From: an uncultured Clostridia bacterium
GTDB taxonomy: Bacteria > Bacillota > Clostridia > Oscillospirales > Oscillospiraceae
Assembly: GCA_932222125.1 (NCBI GenBank)
Contig: CAKNZJ010000038.1
Location: forward strand, 1 to 64,000
Reading direction: 5' to 3'
DNA: 64,000 bases
Each line of letters opens with the position of its first letter. Within the stretch, counting starts at the first letter, position 1. A program made the position numbers and the translations under genes. Below are positions 43,384 through 52,500 of the stretch, one piece after another. The notes beneath the pieces are model-generated. The model was not told where the DNA came from. It saw only the letters and a list, made by a program, of their open reading frames with translations, and made no database searches.

Positions 43384-43412
43384 TTGACAAGCTTTTCCTA
43401 TCAGCCTATAAT
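43384..43412 (+). promoter_or_regulatory. Promoter of cysK
   Basis: TTGACA (43384-43389) and TATAAT (43407-43412), exactly consensus hexamers with a 17-base spacer. The leader is about 100 nt, and no T-box or riboswitch fold was recognised in it. Confidence 0.92.
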
Positions 43413-43520
43413 CCATACTATCCTACCTCGCAGATTGGTGAAAGGGGTGTCTATCCACAACAGCCCATATCAGTCTTTCCCTGCCGCACCAACTCAACCT
43501 AATTTTAGGAGGAACCTGTC

Positions 43521-44459
43521 ATGGGTCATATCTACACTTCCGCTGATCAACTGATCGGCCAAACCCCTCTATTGGAACTGTCCCGCATTCAGCAAACAGA
43601 GGGATTGGAAGCACGTCTCATTGCCAAGCTGGAGTACTTCAACCCCGCCGGCTCGGTGAAGGACCGCATCGCTAAAGCTATGATTGACGACGCAGAACGC
43701 ACCGGCAAACTGAAATCCGATTCCGTTATAATCGAGCCCACCTCTGGCAACACGGGAATCGGGCTGGCCTCAGTAGCCGCTGCCCGGGGCTACCGTGTCA
43801 TTATTGTCATGCCTGAAACTATGAGCGTGGAGCGCCGCCAGATCATGCAGGCCTATGGGGCAGAGCTGGTGCTTACCGAGGGGACCAAGGGCATGCAGGG
43901 CGCCATTGACAAGGCCCAGGCCCTTGCAGAGGAGCTGCCCAATGGCTTTATCCCCAGCCAATTTACTAACCCAGCCAACCCTGCCGCTCACCGGGCTACC
44001 ACCGGCCCGGAAATCTGGGAAGGCACCGATGGGATGGTAGATATATTTGTGTCTGGCGTGGGCACTGGCGGCACCATCACCGGCGTGGGGGGATATCTGA
44101 AAACACAAAATCCTGCCATCCAGGTGGTGGCGGTGGAGCCCGCCTCCTCCCCCGTGCTGTCCAAGGGCATGGCCGGTGCCCACAAAATTCAGGGCATCGG
44201 GGCCGGGTTTGTCCCCGATATACTGGATACCAAAATCTACGATGAGGTCATCCCTGTGGACAACGACGACGCTTTTGCTGTGGGCAAGCGCATCGGTCAG
44301 CTGGAGGGCATACTGGTGGGCATCTCCTCTGGAGCCGCTGTGTGGGCCGCTATCCAGCTTGCCAAGCGCCCGGAGAATAAGGGTAAAAACATCGTGGTTC
44401 TACTCCCTGATACTGGCGACCGCTATCTGTCCACCCCCCTGTTCGGCCACCACTCTTAA
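43521..44459 (+). CDS. cysK: Cysteine synthase A (O-acetylserine sulfhydrylase)
   Basis: 312 aa PLP enzyme making cysteine from O-acetylserine and sulfide. The cofactor lysine is Lys47 in NPAGSVKDR; the substrate loop is TSGNTGIGLA and the phosphate loop is GVGTGGTITGVG. Length is typical of CysK. TAGGAGG precedes the ATG by 9 bases. It is a single gene under a consensus promoter. No serine acetyltransferase gene is adjacent. With metA/metY it makes this region a sulfide-assimilation locus. Confidence 0.95.
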   Translation: MGHIYTSADQLIGQTPLLELSRIQQTEGLEARLIAKLEYFNPAGSVKDRIAKAMIDDAERTGKLKSDSVIIEPTSGNTGIGLASVAAARGYRVIIVMPETMSVERRQIMQAYGAELVLTEGTKGMQGAIDKAQALAEELPNGFIPSQFTNPANPAAHRATTGPEIWEGTDGMVDIFVSGVGTGGTITGVGGYLKTQNPAIQVVAVEPASSPVLSKGMAGAHKIQGIGAGFVPDILDTKIYDEVIPVDNDDAFAVGKRIGQLEGILVGISSGAAVWAAIQLAKRPENKGKNIVVLLPDTGDRYLSTPLFGHHS

Positions 44460-44605
44460 AGGGCGGCCGTTCCAGGTTAGGCGCTTCCCTACAAAACAGG
44501 GACCCAGGTCACTCCCTTCTCGCATTAAGAGATAAGATGCCTCATGGGATTAAAGGGCATGGTTGATAAAGAACCATCCAAAATGTATAGTAATTTAACA
44601 CCCCG

Positions 44606-44636
44606 AAAGAGCGCGATTTGACAATCGCGCTCTTTT
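44606..44636 (+). terminator. Hairpin terminator downstream of cysK
   Basis: AAAGAGCGCGATT and AATCGCGCTCTTT (13-bp stem) around TGAC, with a final T. It lies 147 bases after the cysK stop, so it may end cysK read-through or a short untranslated RNA. Confidence 0.7.
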
Positions 44637-44660
44637 CACACCCAGGAGGAGAGCTCAACC

Positions 44661-44726
44661 ATGCCGGAAGTCAAGGTATTGGTCCCACTGTCGGGATCCG
44701 CTTGTGCCCCCCTAGCTGATTGTTGA
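44661..44726 (+). CDS. Possible short ORF or truncated gene start
   Basis: 21 codons (MPEVKVLVPLSGSACAPLADC) preceded by AGGAGGAG at a good distance. The VLVPLSG segment resembles the start of PTS glucose-type IIA domains, so it may be what is left of such a gene after truncation, or a small unknown protein. Neither can be shown from so short a frame. Confidence 0.25.
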   Translation: MPEVKVLVPLSGSACAPLADC

Positions 44727-44941
44727 ATGGAGCCATCCCTTCTGAAGCCCCACCTATAGGGCAGGACTAAAATTTTCTGTTTTTCCCACGTCCTTTACTG
44801 CAATCACTATACTTGTATCGTTTGCGCTTACCCCCTTTATCGCCCTGATTTTATTACAGGATTTGATCCCATTCAATCTGTTTTCTTGAAATAGCACACA
44901 TGTTAAGCCAGCAGCACTTTTCTTGCCAGAGACTTCAGCCC

Positions 44942-44971
44942 TTGACAGACACTGGGATTTTGATTTATATT
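44942..44971 (+). promoter_or_regulatory. Promoter of the OpuC-like operon
   Basis: TTGACA (44942-44947) and TATATT (44966-44971), spacer 18 bases. A tandem 10-bp repeat CATCGTGATT directly downstream (44981-45000) is a candidate regulator site. Confidence 0.6.
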
Positions 44972-45057
44972 GTTATAATCCATCGTGATTCATCGTGATT
45001 GTGCGTCATTAGCCGTATCTTGACCGTTTCTATCATCTCATCCCAGGAGGACCCACC

Positions 45058-46602
45058 ATGTGGGAACAGATTTTCACTTACTTCCAAACCAGCGCCCACC
45101 GGTGGCTGACCATGTTGAGCGACCATGTGCGCATCAGCGCTTTCTCCCTGCTCATCGCGGCGCTGATTGCCGTCCCTGCCGGCCTGATCTGTGTCAGATT
45201 CAACCGAATTGAGAAGGTGGTTCGCGGATTGTTCAATCTGCTCCGCCTGGTGCCCAGCCTAGCCGTGCTGCTGCTGATACTCCCTGTGATGGGTACCGGC
45301 AGCGCCCCAGCCACAGTCGCCTTAGTACTGCTGGCCATTCCCCCTATCCTGATGAATACTGTGGCCGGCTTAGAGGGCGTTCCCCCTTTTATGTTGGAAA
45401 CGGCGGAGGGCTTGGGTATGGAACAGACACAGGTGTGGGTCAAAGTTCGCTTCCCCCTGGCCGCCCCGCTGATCCTTGCCGGCATCAAAACCGCCGCCGT
45501 GGAAATTGTGGCCAGCGCCACACTGGCCGCCAAGATTGGCGCCGGTGGAATGGGTGAACTCATCTTTACCGGCATCGGGCTGTTCCGGATGGATCTGCTG
45601 CTCATTGGGGGTATCTCGATCGCCTTGCTCTCGCTGATCACAAGCTTTCTGTTTGACCTGCTTGAAACAATGCTTATAAAATACAACAAAGGAGATTTAC
45701 CAATGAAACGCAAAAAAGCAGCAGCGGCTCTACTAGCCGCAGTATTATTGTCAGTCAATTTGCTTTCCCTTCCAGGCTGTACGCAATCAGAGGACACGGC
45801 GATCCGCATCGGGTCAAAAGATTTTACCGAGAGCCTGATAGTCAGCGAAATCTACGCCCTGGCACTGGAGGATGCCGGGTATCAAGTGGAACGGAAAATG
45901 GACATTGCGGGCTCCATCATCCATACGGCCATCACTGGCGATGAGATTGACCTTTACCCCGAATACACCGGAACAGCTCTTCTATCCATTTTGAAATTGG
46001 AGATGAACAGCGATCCCGATATCGTCTACAATACTGTCAAGGACGCCTACAATGAGCAGTTCCAAATCACCTGGCTGGACTCCACCCAGATCAACGACAC
46101 CCAGGGAATCACCATCCGAACGGAGACGGCCAAGCAATATGGGATATATACTATCTCAGACCTGCAAGCCAACGCAGACAAGATTCGGGTCTGCTCCCAA
46201 GGGGAGTTTGAGTACCGGGATGACGGCCTGTCTGGCCTGTCCAAGGTATACGGTCCGTTCAACTTTCAGTCCATCACTGTATATGATAACGGCCTGAAAT
46301 ATCAGATTCTAGAAAACAATGAGGCAGACGTCTGTCCTGGCTACTCTACCGATGCCCAACTGATCAATACGGACAAGCTCACCTATCTGGAGGACGACAA
46401 ACATTTTTGGCCCCCCTACTACCTGGCTCCTATTGTGCGAAACAATATTCTGGAGGAAAACCCTGGCATCGCAAAGGTTCTAAACCAGGTCAGTGCCAAA
46501 CTGGATACCGAGACAGTCATCTCCCTCAACGCCAAAGTTGATATTGATAATCAGGAATATGAGGAAGTTGCAAAGGAATTTTACGATTCCATCAATCAAT
46601 AA
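45058..46602 (+). CDS. OpuC-type permease fused to glycine betaine/choline binding protein
   Basis: 514 aa. Residues 1-215 are a BPD_transp_1 permease with five or six membrane segments (EAA-like loop ETAEGLGMEQTQVW). Residues 216-514 form an OpuAC-type binding protein (IRIGSKDFTESLIVSE and DIDLYPEYTGTA-like EIDLYPEYTGTA). At the junction the frame carries a complete lipoprotein start: AAAGGAG 9 bases before ATG 45703, then MKRKK, a hydrophobic run and lipobox LPGC (Cys241). So the binding protein could be made both as a fusion and as a separate lipoprotein. It precedes the ATPase and second permease genes. Confidence 0.9.
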   Translation: MWEQIFTYFQTSAHRWLTMLSDHVRISAFSLLIAALIAVPAGLICVRFNRIEKVVRGLFNLLRLVPSLAVLLLILPVMGTGSAPATVALVLLAIPPILMNTVAGLEGVPPFMLETAEGLGMEQTQVWVKVRFPLAAPLILAGIKTAAVEIVASATLAAKIGAGGMGELIFTGIGLFRMDLLLIGGISIALLSLITSFLFDLLETMLIKYNKGDLPMKRKKAAAALLAAVLLSVNLLSLPGCTQSEDTAIRIGSKDFTESLIVSEIYALALEDAGYQVERKMDIAGSIIHTAITGDEIDLYPEYTGTALLSILKLEMNSDPDIVYNTVKDAYNEQFQITWLDSTQINDTQGITIRTETAKQYGIYTISDLQANADKIRVCSQGEFEYRDDGLSGLSKVYGPFNFQSITVYDNGLKYQILENNEADVCPGYSTDAQLINTDKLTYLEDDKHFWPPYYLAPIVRNNILEENPGIAKVLNQVSAKLDTETVISLNAKVDIDNQEYEEVAKEFYDSINQ

Positions 46603-46635
46603 CACTGCGGCCCCAGCAGAAAAGAGGTTCTTCCC

Positions 46636-47403
46636 ATGACCCATGCCATTGAATTTCACCATGTGAGCAAAAAATTTAAGGGAACAAGCTACCACGCCGT
46701 AGACCACGTGAGCCTGGATATTAAAGAAGGGGACTTTGTCACTATTCTCGGGCCCTCCGGTTGCGGAAAAACCACCTTATTGAAGATGGTTAACCGGCTG
46801 TATGAGCCAAACGAGGGGCGCATCCTCCTGTTTGGTGAGGACATCAGCACAGTAGATGTGGTACAGGTACGCCGGCGCATCGGGTATGTCATTCAGCAGG
46901 TCGGGCTGTTTCCACACCTCACCATCGGAGAAAATATTGCCGTTGTCCCCAAACTCCTCCGATGGGACAGGGAAATCATTGACGCTCGGGTGGATGAGCT
47001 GTTATCCATGATTGGTCTAGACCCTGCGGAATTTAAGCGCAGATATCCCGCCCAGCTCTCCGGCGGCCAGCAGCAGCGGGTAGGTCTGGCGCGGGCTCTG
47101 GCAGCAGATCCTAAGATCATGCTGCTGGACGAACCCTTTGGCGCCATTGACGCCATCACCCGCACCAATCTACAAGAGGAACTTTTGGCACTCCATCGGA
47201 GGATGGCCAAAACCTTTTTATTCGTCACCCATGACATTGAGGAGGCCTTTCGATTGGGAGATCGAGTCATCGTTATGAATCAGGGCAAGATTGTACAATT
47301 TGACACTCCAAGAAATATTGTCCTGCACCCTATGGACGAGTTTGTCCGCTCATTGGTGGCCTCAGCCCGGGCAAAAGAACAGTTTTGGGAGCAATTCTCA
47401 TGA
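46636..47403 (+). CDS. opuCA: Glycine betaine/carnitine/choline ABC transporter ATP-binding protein
   Basis: 255 aa ATPase. Walker A GPSGCGKTT, signature LSGGQQQRVGLARAL, Walker B IMLLDEPFGAID, and H-loop FVTHDIEEAF are present. Family OpuCA/ProV usually carries C-terminal CBS domains that sense ionic strength; this one stops right after the nucleotide-binding domain, so any osmotic control must lie elsewhere. It follows the permease/binding-protein fusion by 33 bases and overlaps the second permease gene by 4 bases. Confidence 0.9.
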   Translation: MTHAIEFHHVSKKFKGTSYHAVDHVSLDIKEGDFVTILGPSGCGKTTLLKMVNRLYEPNEGRILLFGEDISTVDVVQVRRRIGYVIQQVGLFPHLTIGENIAVVPKLLRWDREIIDARVDELLSMIGLDPAEFKRRYPAQLSGGQQQRVGLARALAADPKIMLLDEPFGAIDAITRTNLQEELLALHRRMAKTFLFVTHDIEEAFRLGDRVIVMNQGKIVQFDTPRNIVLHPMDEFVRSLVASARAKEQFWEQFS

Positions 47404-48032
47404 TTGATTACATCGTCAGATACCACAACAAACTGCTGACTGCTACATGGGAGCATCTACAGCTGGTACTGGTTGCCATGGCCGCCTCCTTGATTATTGC
47501 CGCCGGATTGACGCTGCTTTGTAGTTACTCCAAGCCGGCGGCAAGGGTGGTGTTGGGTCTGTTTTCCATGATCTACTCCATTCCCAGCCTGGCCATGTTC
47601 GCCCTGCTCATCCCGGTCACCGGATTAGGGTTTACCACAGCCGTGGTGACTCTTACCATCTACAATCAATACCTGCTGCTGAGAAACTTTCTCACTGGAC
47701 TGAATGAAGTGGACAAGGCCATCGTGGAGTCTGCGGCAGGTATGGGAATGAGCACCATGCAAATACTGGTAAAAATTCAACTACCCCTCTGCAAAAGAGC
47801 CCTGGTTGCCGGGATACGAATCGCTCTGGTCGCCACTGTGGGCATCGCCACCATCGCCGCCTCCATCAACGCAGGTGGACTTGGAACGATTCTATTTGAT
47901 GGGCTACGGACTATGAATGAGGCAAAGATCCTGTGGGGCAGCTTGTTGTCCGCACTGCTGGCCATTGTAATGGATGGGCTTTTGAGTTTTGTAGAAAAAC
48001 GCGTGGCCCCCGGTGTTCCCGATCCAAGGTAA
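47400..48032 (+). CDS. Glycine betaine/choline ABC transporter permease
   Basis: 210 aa permease with about five membrane segments and the EAA-like loop ESAAGMGMSTMQILVKIQLP. It pairs with the permease half of the fusion protein to form a heterodimeric channel, as OpuCB and OpuCD do in Bacillus. The ATG at 47400 overlaps the opuCA stop as ATGA, with GGGAG upstream. Last gene of the operon; a 28-bp perfect hairpin follows. Confidence 0.92.
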   Translation: MIDYIVRYHNKLLTATWEHLQLVLVAMAASLIIAAGLTLLCSYSKPAARVVLGLFSMIYSIPSLAMFALLIPVTGLGFTTAVVTLTIYNQYLLLRNFLTGLNEVDKAIVESAAGMGMSTMQILVKIQLPLCKRALVAGIRIALVATVGIATIAASINAGGLGTILFDGLRTMNEAKILWGSLLSALLAIVMDGLLSFVEKRVAPGVPDPR

Positions 48033-48081
48033 TCGCTGAGCGCCCCTGTCCTGGCCCATTGGGCAAGGACCCATGATGAGC

Positions 48082-48143
48082 AAACTATAAAGACACGGTG
48101 TGTCCCCATGATATGGGGACACACCGTGTCTTTATAGTTTTAA
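48082..48143. terminator. 28-bp perfect hairpin between the OpuC operon and corA
   Basis: Arms 48082-48109 and 48113-48140 are exact complements with a 3-base loop GAT. The arms end in AAACTATAAAG, so each strand finishes in TTT. It most likely ends both convergent transcription units, although the stem is much longer than usual terminators. Confidence 0.85.
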
Positions 48144-48175
48144 GATAAGCAATCAGGCGCCATGGCGATCCCACT

Positions 48176-49102
48176 CTAAAACAGATCCTTTTTTTTCAAA
48201 ATGATGCCCACCGCCACAATAATGACTACCGACAGCAACAGAGGGAACCAGAAAAACTGCGCCAGAGGCAGACCATCCACATTCATGCCATAAAAGCTGA
48301 ACACGATGTTGGGCACCGTCATGAGAATGGTGATGGAGGTAAGTACCTTCATAATCACATTCAGATTATTGGAGATGACCGAGGCAAAGGCATCCATCAT
48401 CCCAGAGATAATGGATGAATATATCTGCGCCATCTCGATGGCCTGACGCACCTCAATAAGCACATCCTCCAGCAGGTCATGATCCTCCTCATATAAAGTG
48501 ACGATCCGCCCCCTGAGAATCTTCTCCAGTGTGACTTCGTTGGCCTTCAGCGAAGTGTTGAAGTAGACCAGGGACTTTTCCAGATCCAACAACTGGATGA
48601 GTTCCTTATTCCGCTGGGACTTGTACAGCTGCCGCTCCATATGGTTGTAGGTCTTGTCAATCTGCTTGAGGTATTGCAGATATCGCTTAGCCACCAACAG
48701 CAGAATATTTAAGATAAACCGGGTGCGCTGCTGTGTCCGCACATCCTTCACCACCCCGGTCTGAAGATCCCGCACTACTGAGGTCTCCTTGAGGCAGACG
48801 GTAATGATGTGCCGGTCGGTTACGATAATGCCCATGGGCAGGGTGGAATATACCACTCCCGTATCATCCTTTTCCATGGCAGGGGTGTCCACAATAATCA
48901 GGGTATGGCCCTCCTCGCTGTCAATACGGGAGGTCTCCTCTTCGTCTAAGGCTGCCCGCAGAAAGGACGGCTCCACCTCTAGAGCAGAGGACATGGTGGC
49001 CAGCTCATCCTCGCTGGGATCAACCAGGTTGACCCAGCATCCATCCTCCACACCGTGCAGCTTGGTCATCTTTCCATCCACTGTCTTATGAATATTTAGC
49101 AT
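48176..49102 (-). CDS. corA: CorA family magnesium/cobalt transporter
   Basis: 308 aa. The N-terminal two-thirds is the cytoplasmic domain with long helices. The last 60 residues carry two membrane segments with the CorA signature YGMN between them (FYGMNVDGLP) and the basic end KKKDLF. It forms a pentameric channel for Mg2+ or other divalent ions. The start at ATG 49102 fits homology (MLNIHKT) with GGGAG upstream, and the frame to 49255 adds unconserved residues. A possible promoter and a leader of about 160 nt lie upstream. Confidence 0.9.
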   Translation of the reverse strand: MLNIHKTVDGKMTKLHGVEDGCWVNLVDPSEDELATMSSALEVEPSFLRAALDEEETSRIDSEEGHTLIIVDTPAMEKDDTGVVYSTLPMGIIVTDRHIITVCLKETSVVRDLQTGVVKDVRTQQRTRFILNILLLVAKRYLQYLKQIDKTYNHMERQLYKSQRNKELIQLLDLEKSLVYFNTSLKANEVTLEKILRGRIVTLYEEDHDLLEDVLIEVRQAIEMAQIYSSIISGMMDAFASVISNNLNVIMKVLTSITILMTVPNIVFSFYGMNVDGLPLAQFFWFPLLLSVVIIVAVGIILKKKDLF

Positions 49103-49503
49103 GGACCTTTGCTCCCTTCCCAAATCATCTGCGGCGCAGCTCCTCATAAACCGAGCCCACCACGGCTCTGAAACTTGCGCAAGTCCCATCGGTTGGCCCG
49201 GATGGACCACCGGCAGGTCAACTAGGTGCCGTATGTACACGGCAAGCCCCTCCACTGCACACTTGATCTGTCCCTATAATTACAATAGGAGACCACAGGA
49301 CAACGGACACGGGGCATGGGAACAAACATTAGCCTCAGCCAACGCGCCGTAATCAGAATGTAGAACTTCGACCGGTTGGATCACCTGTCACGACGCATCT
49401 CACTTCCTTTCCCTGTCATCCAGCTGTTATCACACCGTATTATCTCAAGCGTTATTATAGCTTTATCCCGCTCTAATTGCAAGGCAAACTTTCCGCCTGA
49501 CCA
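49103..49503. other. corA/addB divergent intergenic region
   Basis: About 400 bases. On the minus strand TTGTCC near 49300 and TTATAG near 49275 could drive corA, giving a leader of about 165 nt with several short GC stems (for example TGCCGT/ACGGCA and GAGCC/GGCTC). It does not match the M-box consensus that I know. The right half shows nothing recognisable. Confidence 0.35.
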
Positions 49504-49532
49504 TTGCCCCATGGAGCCCCATTTGATATAAT
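49504..49532 (+). promoter_or_regulatory. Promoter of addBA
   Basis: TTGCCC (49504-49509) and TATAAT (49527-49532), spacer 17, with TG three bases before the -10 box (extended -10). Confidence 0.7.
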
Positions 49533-49570
49533 ACGACAAAGAACAGCCATGTTGAAAGGAGGGGATGGAC

Positions 49571-52500
49571 ATGCTTACCCTGCTATATGCCCGAGGAGGA
49601 CAGTGCGTCCGCCGGGAATTGCTGGAGCGGATGGGCCGGTGCAGCGCCACGCGTAAATTGCTCATCACGCCGGAGCAATACTCCCATGAGAGCGAACGAG
49701 CTATGTGCGCCATATTGGGCAATCGCGCCTGCCTCACCTGCGAGGTGCTGTCTTTCACCCGGTTGTCCGGGCGATTGGCCGACACCTATGGGGGCGCAGC
49801 CACCCCCATGTTGGATGCGGGGGGAAGAATGCTGCTGATGTATGCCGCTCTGCGACAGGTGGCGGATTCCCTTACCATGTACCGCGCCCCCTCTCGAAAG
49901 CCTTCCTTTCTCACCGGGCTGCTGGCCACAGTAGACGAATGCAAAAGCTACCAAGTGACCCCCGAGGCGCTGATCCAGGCCGGCCAGGAGCTGGAAGGAC
50001 GTCAGGGAGACAAGTGCCGGGATTTGGGATTAATCTACTCCGCCTATCAATCCTTGGAATCTCAAGCCGCTGCCGACCCACAAGGGCGCCTTGACCGGCT
50101 AGCCAAGCAGCTGGAACAAACCCACTGGGGAGCAGGGATGGCATTTTTCGTCCACGGCTTCACTGACTTTACCCCACAGGAGGAGCAGGTATTAAAGGTA
50201 TTGATGTGCCAAGGCCCTGTCACGGTATCCCTTTTGTGTGATCCGGAGAATGACCCTACCGGCATTTTCCTGCCCGCCCTGCGCACTGCCCGGCGGTTGT
50301 CCCGCCTTGCCAAACAAAACGGCGTTCCCATCCAAGAGGAACAACTCGCCCGCCCCACAGCTCGTCATCCCTCCTTGGTCTTTTTAGAGCAGCACCTGTT
50401 TGGTCCCCTTCCCTCCACTCCCTGGAGCGGCCAATGCGCTGTCACCCGGGTGCAGGCCGCTACTCCCCGACAGGAGGTGGAATGGTGTGCCGCCGAGGTC
50501 TTGCGCTTGCTCCGGGATGAGCATTACCGCTGCCGAGATATTGCTGTATGTGCCCGCAGGCTGGATGGCTATGGGGAACTGATCGACAGCATATTTCCCC
50601 AATACGGCATCCCCACCTTCTTAAGCGCCATGACTGATGTGTTGCAAAAACCGGTGCTGGCACTGGTTACATCCGCCCTGGCCGCTGTAGCGGAGGATTA
50701 CCCCTATGAGGAAATGTTTCGTTATCTGAAAACCGGCCTCACCGGGCTGACAGAGGAGGAACGGGATCTACTGGAAAACTATGTCCTCACCTGGGATCTC
50801 CGGGGCAGCGCCTGGACTCGGAAGGCTCCTTGGAATATGCATCCGGCGGGCTACGGGCAAAAGCTCACCCCTAAGGATCAGGCCCTGCTGAACCGGTTGG
50901 ACGCCATCCGCCGCCGGGTCATCGCCCCTCTGGAACAGCTGCGCCGGACTGAGGACAAAACCGGACGAGGTCTGGCTATGACCCTATATCAACTGTTGGA
51001 GGACATCGGCCTGCCCGCCCGGCTGACCCAACGGGCTTGCGCCCTCGAGGTTCGGGGAGATCTTGACACCGCCGCCCAATACCGGCAGCTTTGGGGTATT
51101 CTTGTGGGCGGCCTGGAGCAGTGCGCCCTGCTGCTGGAACACACTGAATTAGAATTAGATGAGTTCTCCAGGCTGTTCTCCCTGGCCCTATCCCAATATG
51201 ATGTGGGTTCCATCCCCGTCTCTCTAGACCGTGTGACGATCGGGGAGGCCCCCCGGATGGCCCACCGGGAGACCAAGATACTTTTCCTCCTCGGCGCGGA
51301 CAGTGGCTCTCTTCCTGATTGTACCCCCTCTCCGGGCCTATTCTCTGATCAGGACCGGGATGCGCTGGCCCTACAGGAGGTGGAGCTGGCCCCAAAACAG
51401 GAGGACAAGCTCCGCCGGGAGATGACCATTGCCTACGAGACCTGTGTCCGCCCCAGCCAACGTCTCTATCTCAGCTATGCCACCGGGTCCGGCGGAGAAG
51501 GACGCACCCCCTGCTTTTTGTGGGACCGCTTGGCAGCGCTGTTCCCTGACAGTCCGGCGGTGGACGGCCCGGGCCCAGCCGCCCGCCTAGCCGCCCCTGA
51601 CCCAGCCTTGGAGCTGGCGGGACACAGCCCCGCCCTGGCCGCTGCGCTGAAAACCATCCCCGCCCTTCTTCTGCGGGTGGAGCGGCTGGAGCAAGCCGCT
51701 GCTTGGCGGCGGGGCGCACTCTCTCCCGCGGCGGTCCGCACCCTATTCGGCCCAGTGGTGCCCATGTCTGCCACCAAGCTGGATCTGTATAACTCCTGTC
51801 ACTTCAGCCATTTTCTCCGTTACGGCCTGGATGCCAAACCCCGGCAACGGGCTCAATTCCGCCCCACCGACTATGGCACCTTTGTCCATGACGTGTTGGA
51901 GCATGTCCTGAAAGCTGCCAAAGAATACAACATTCCTCTGGACGATCAGCAGGCTATGGGCCAGTTGGCCCAGAAAGCGGCGGACCGCTACGAGGCGGAG
52001 ACCCTGGCCGGATTGGAGGGGGAGAGCGCCCGGTTCCGATACCTCTTTCATCGCATGAAGCAGTCTGCCCTGGCGGTGGCTGCGAGCGTGACCCAGGAAC
52101 TAGCGGTATCTCAGTTCTCCCCCGCCGCCTTTGAGCTTGGATTTGGTCAGGGCAAACCCCTCCCCCCAGTAGAGACGGAACAAGGGGTGCGCCTGAGTCT
52201 CACCGGCTTCCTAGATCGGGTGGACCATTGGCTCCACAACGGCAAGCGCTATATCCGGGTGGTGGACTACAAGACAGGGAAAAAGAGCTTTGACTTCAGT
52301 GATATAGCCGATGGACGCGGCCTGCAAATGTTGCTTTACCTCTTTGCTCTCACCCGGCAGGGGCAGGCGCTACTTGGGCCGGAGGAATTAGTCCCTTCCG
52401 GTGTGCTGTACATCCCTGCCCGCAACCCGGTGGTGGACGGCCAGCGGGGTATGACCGATCAGGAGGTGCGCTCTGCCCAGAGCCGCTTGCTCCGCCGCCA

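Larger units (their letters stand above)
44460..45057. other. Intergenic region between cysK and the OpuC-like operon
   Basis: Holds a hairpin terminator (44606-44635), a 21-codon open frame with a ribosome site (44661-44726), the OpuC promoter near 44942 and two tandem copies of CATCGTGATT at 44981-45000. I recognise no complete gene. Confidence 0.6.

Noticed and set aside
43413..43520. T-box or riboswitch in the cysK leader
   Set aside because: The leader is only about 100 nt with no terminator and no conserved elements.
49103..49270. M-box magnesium riboswitch before corA
   Set aside because: Several short stems exist but the conserved M-box sequence blocks are missing.
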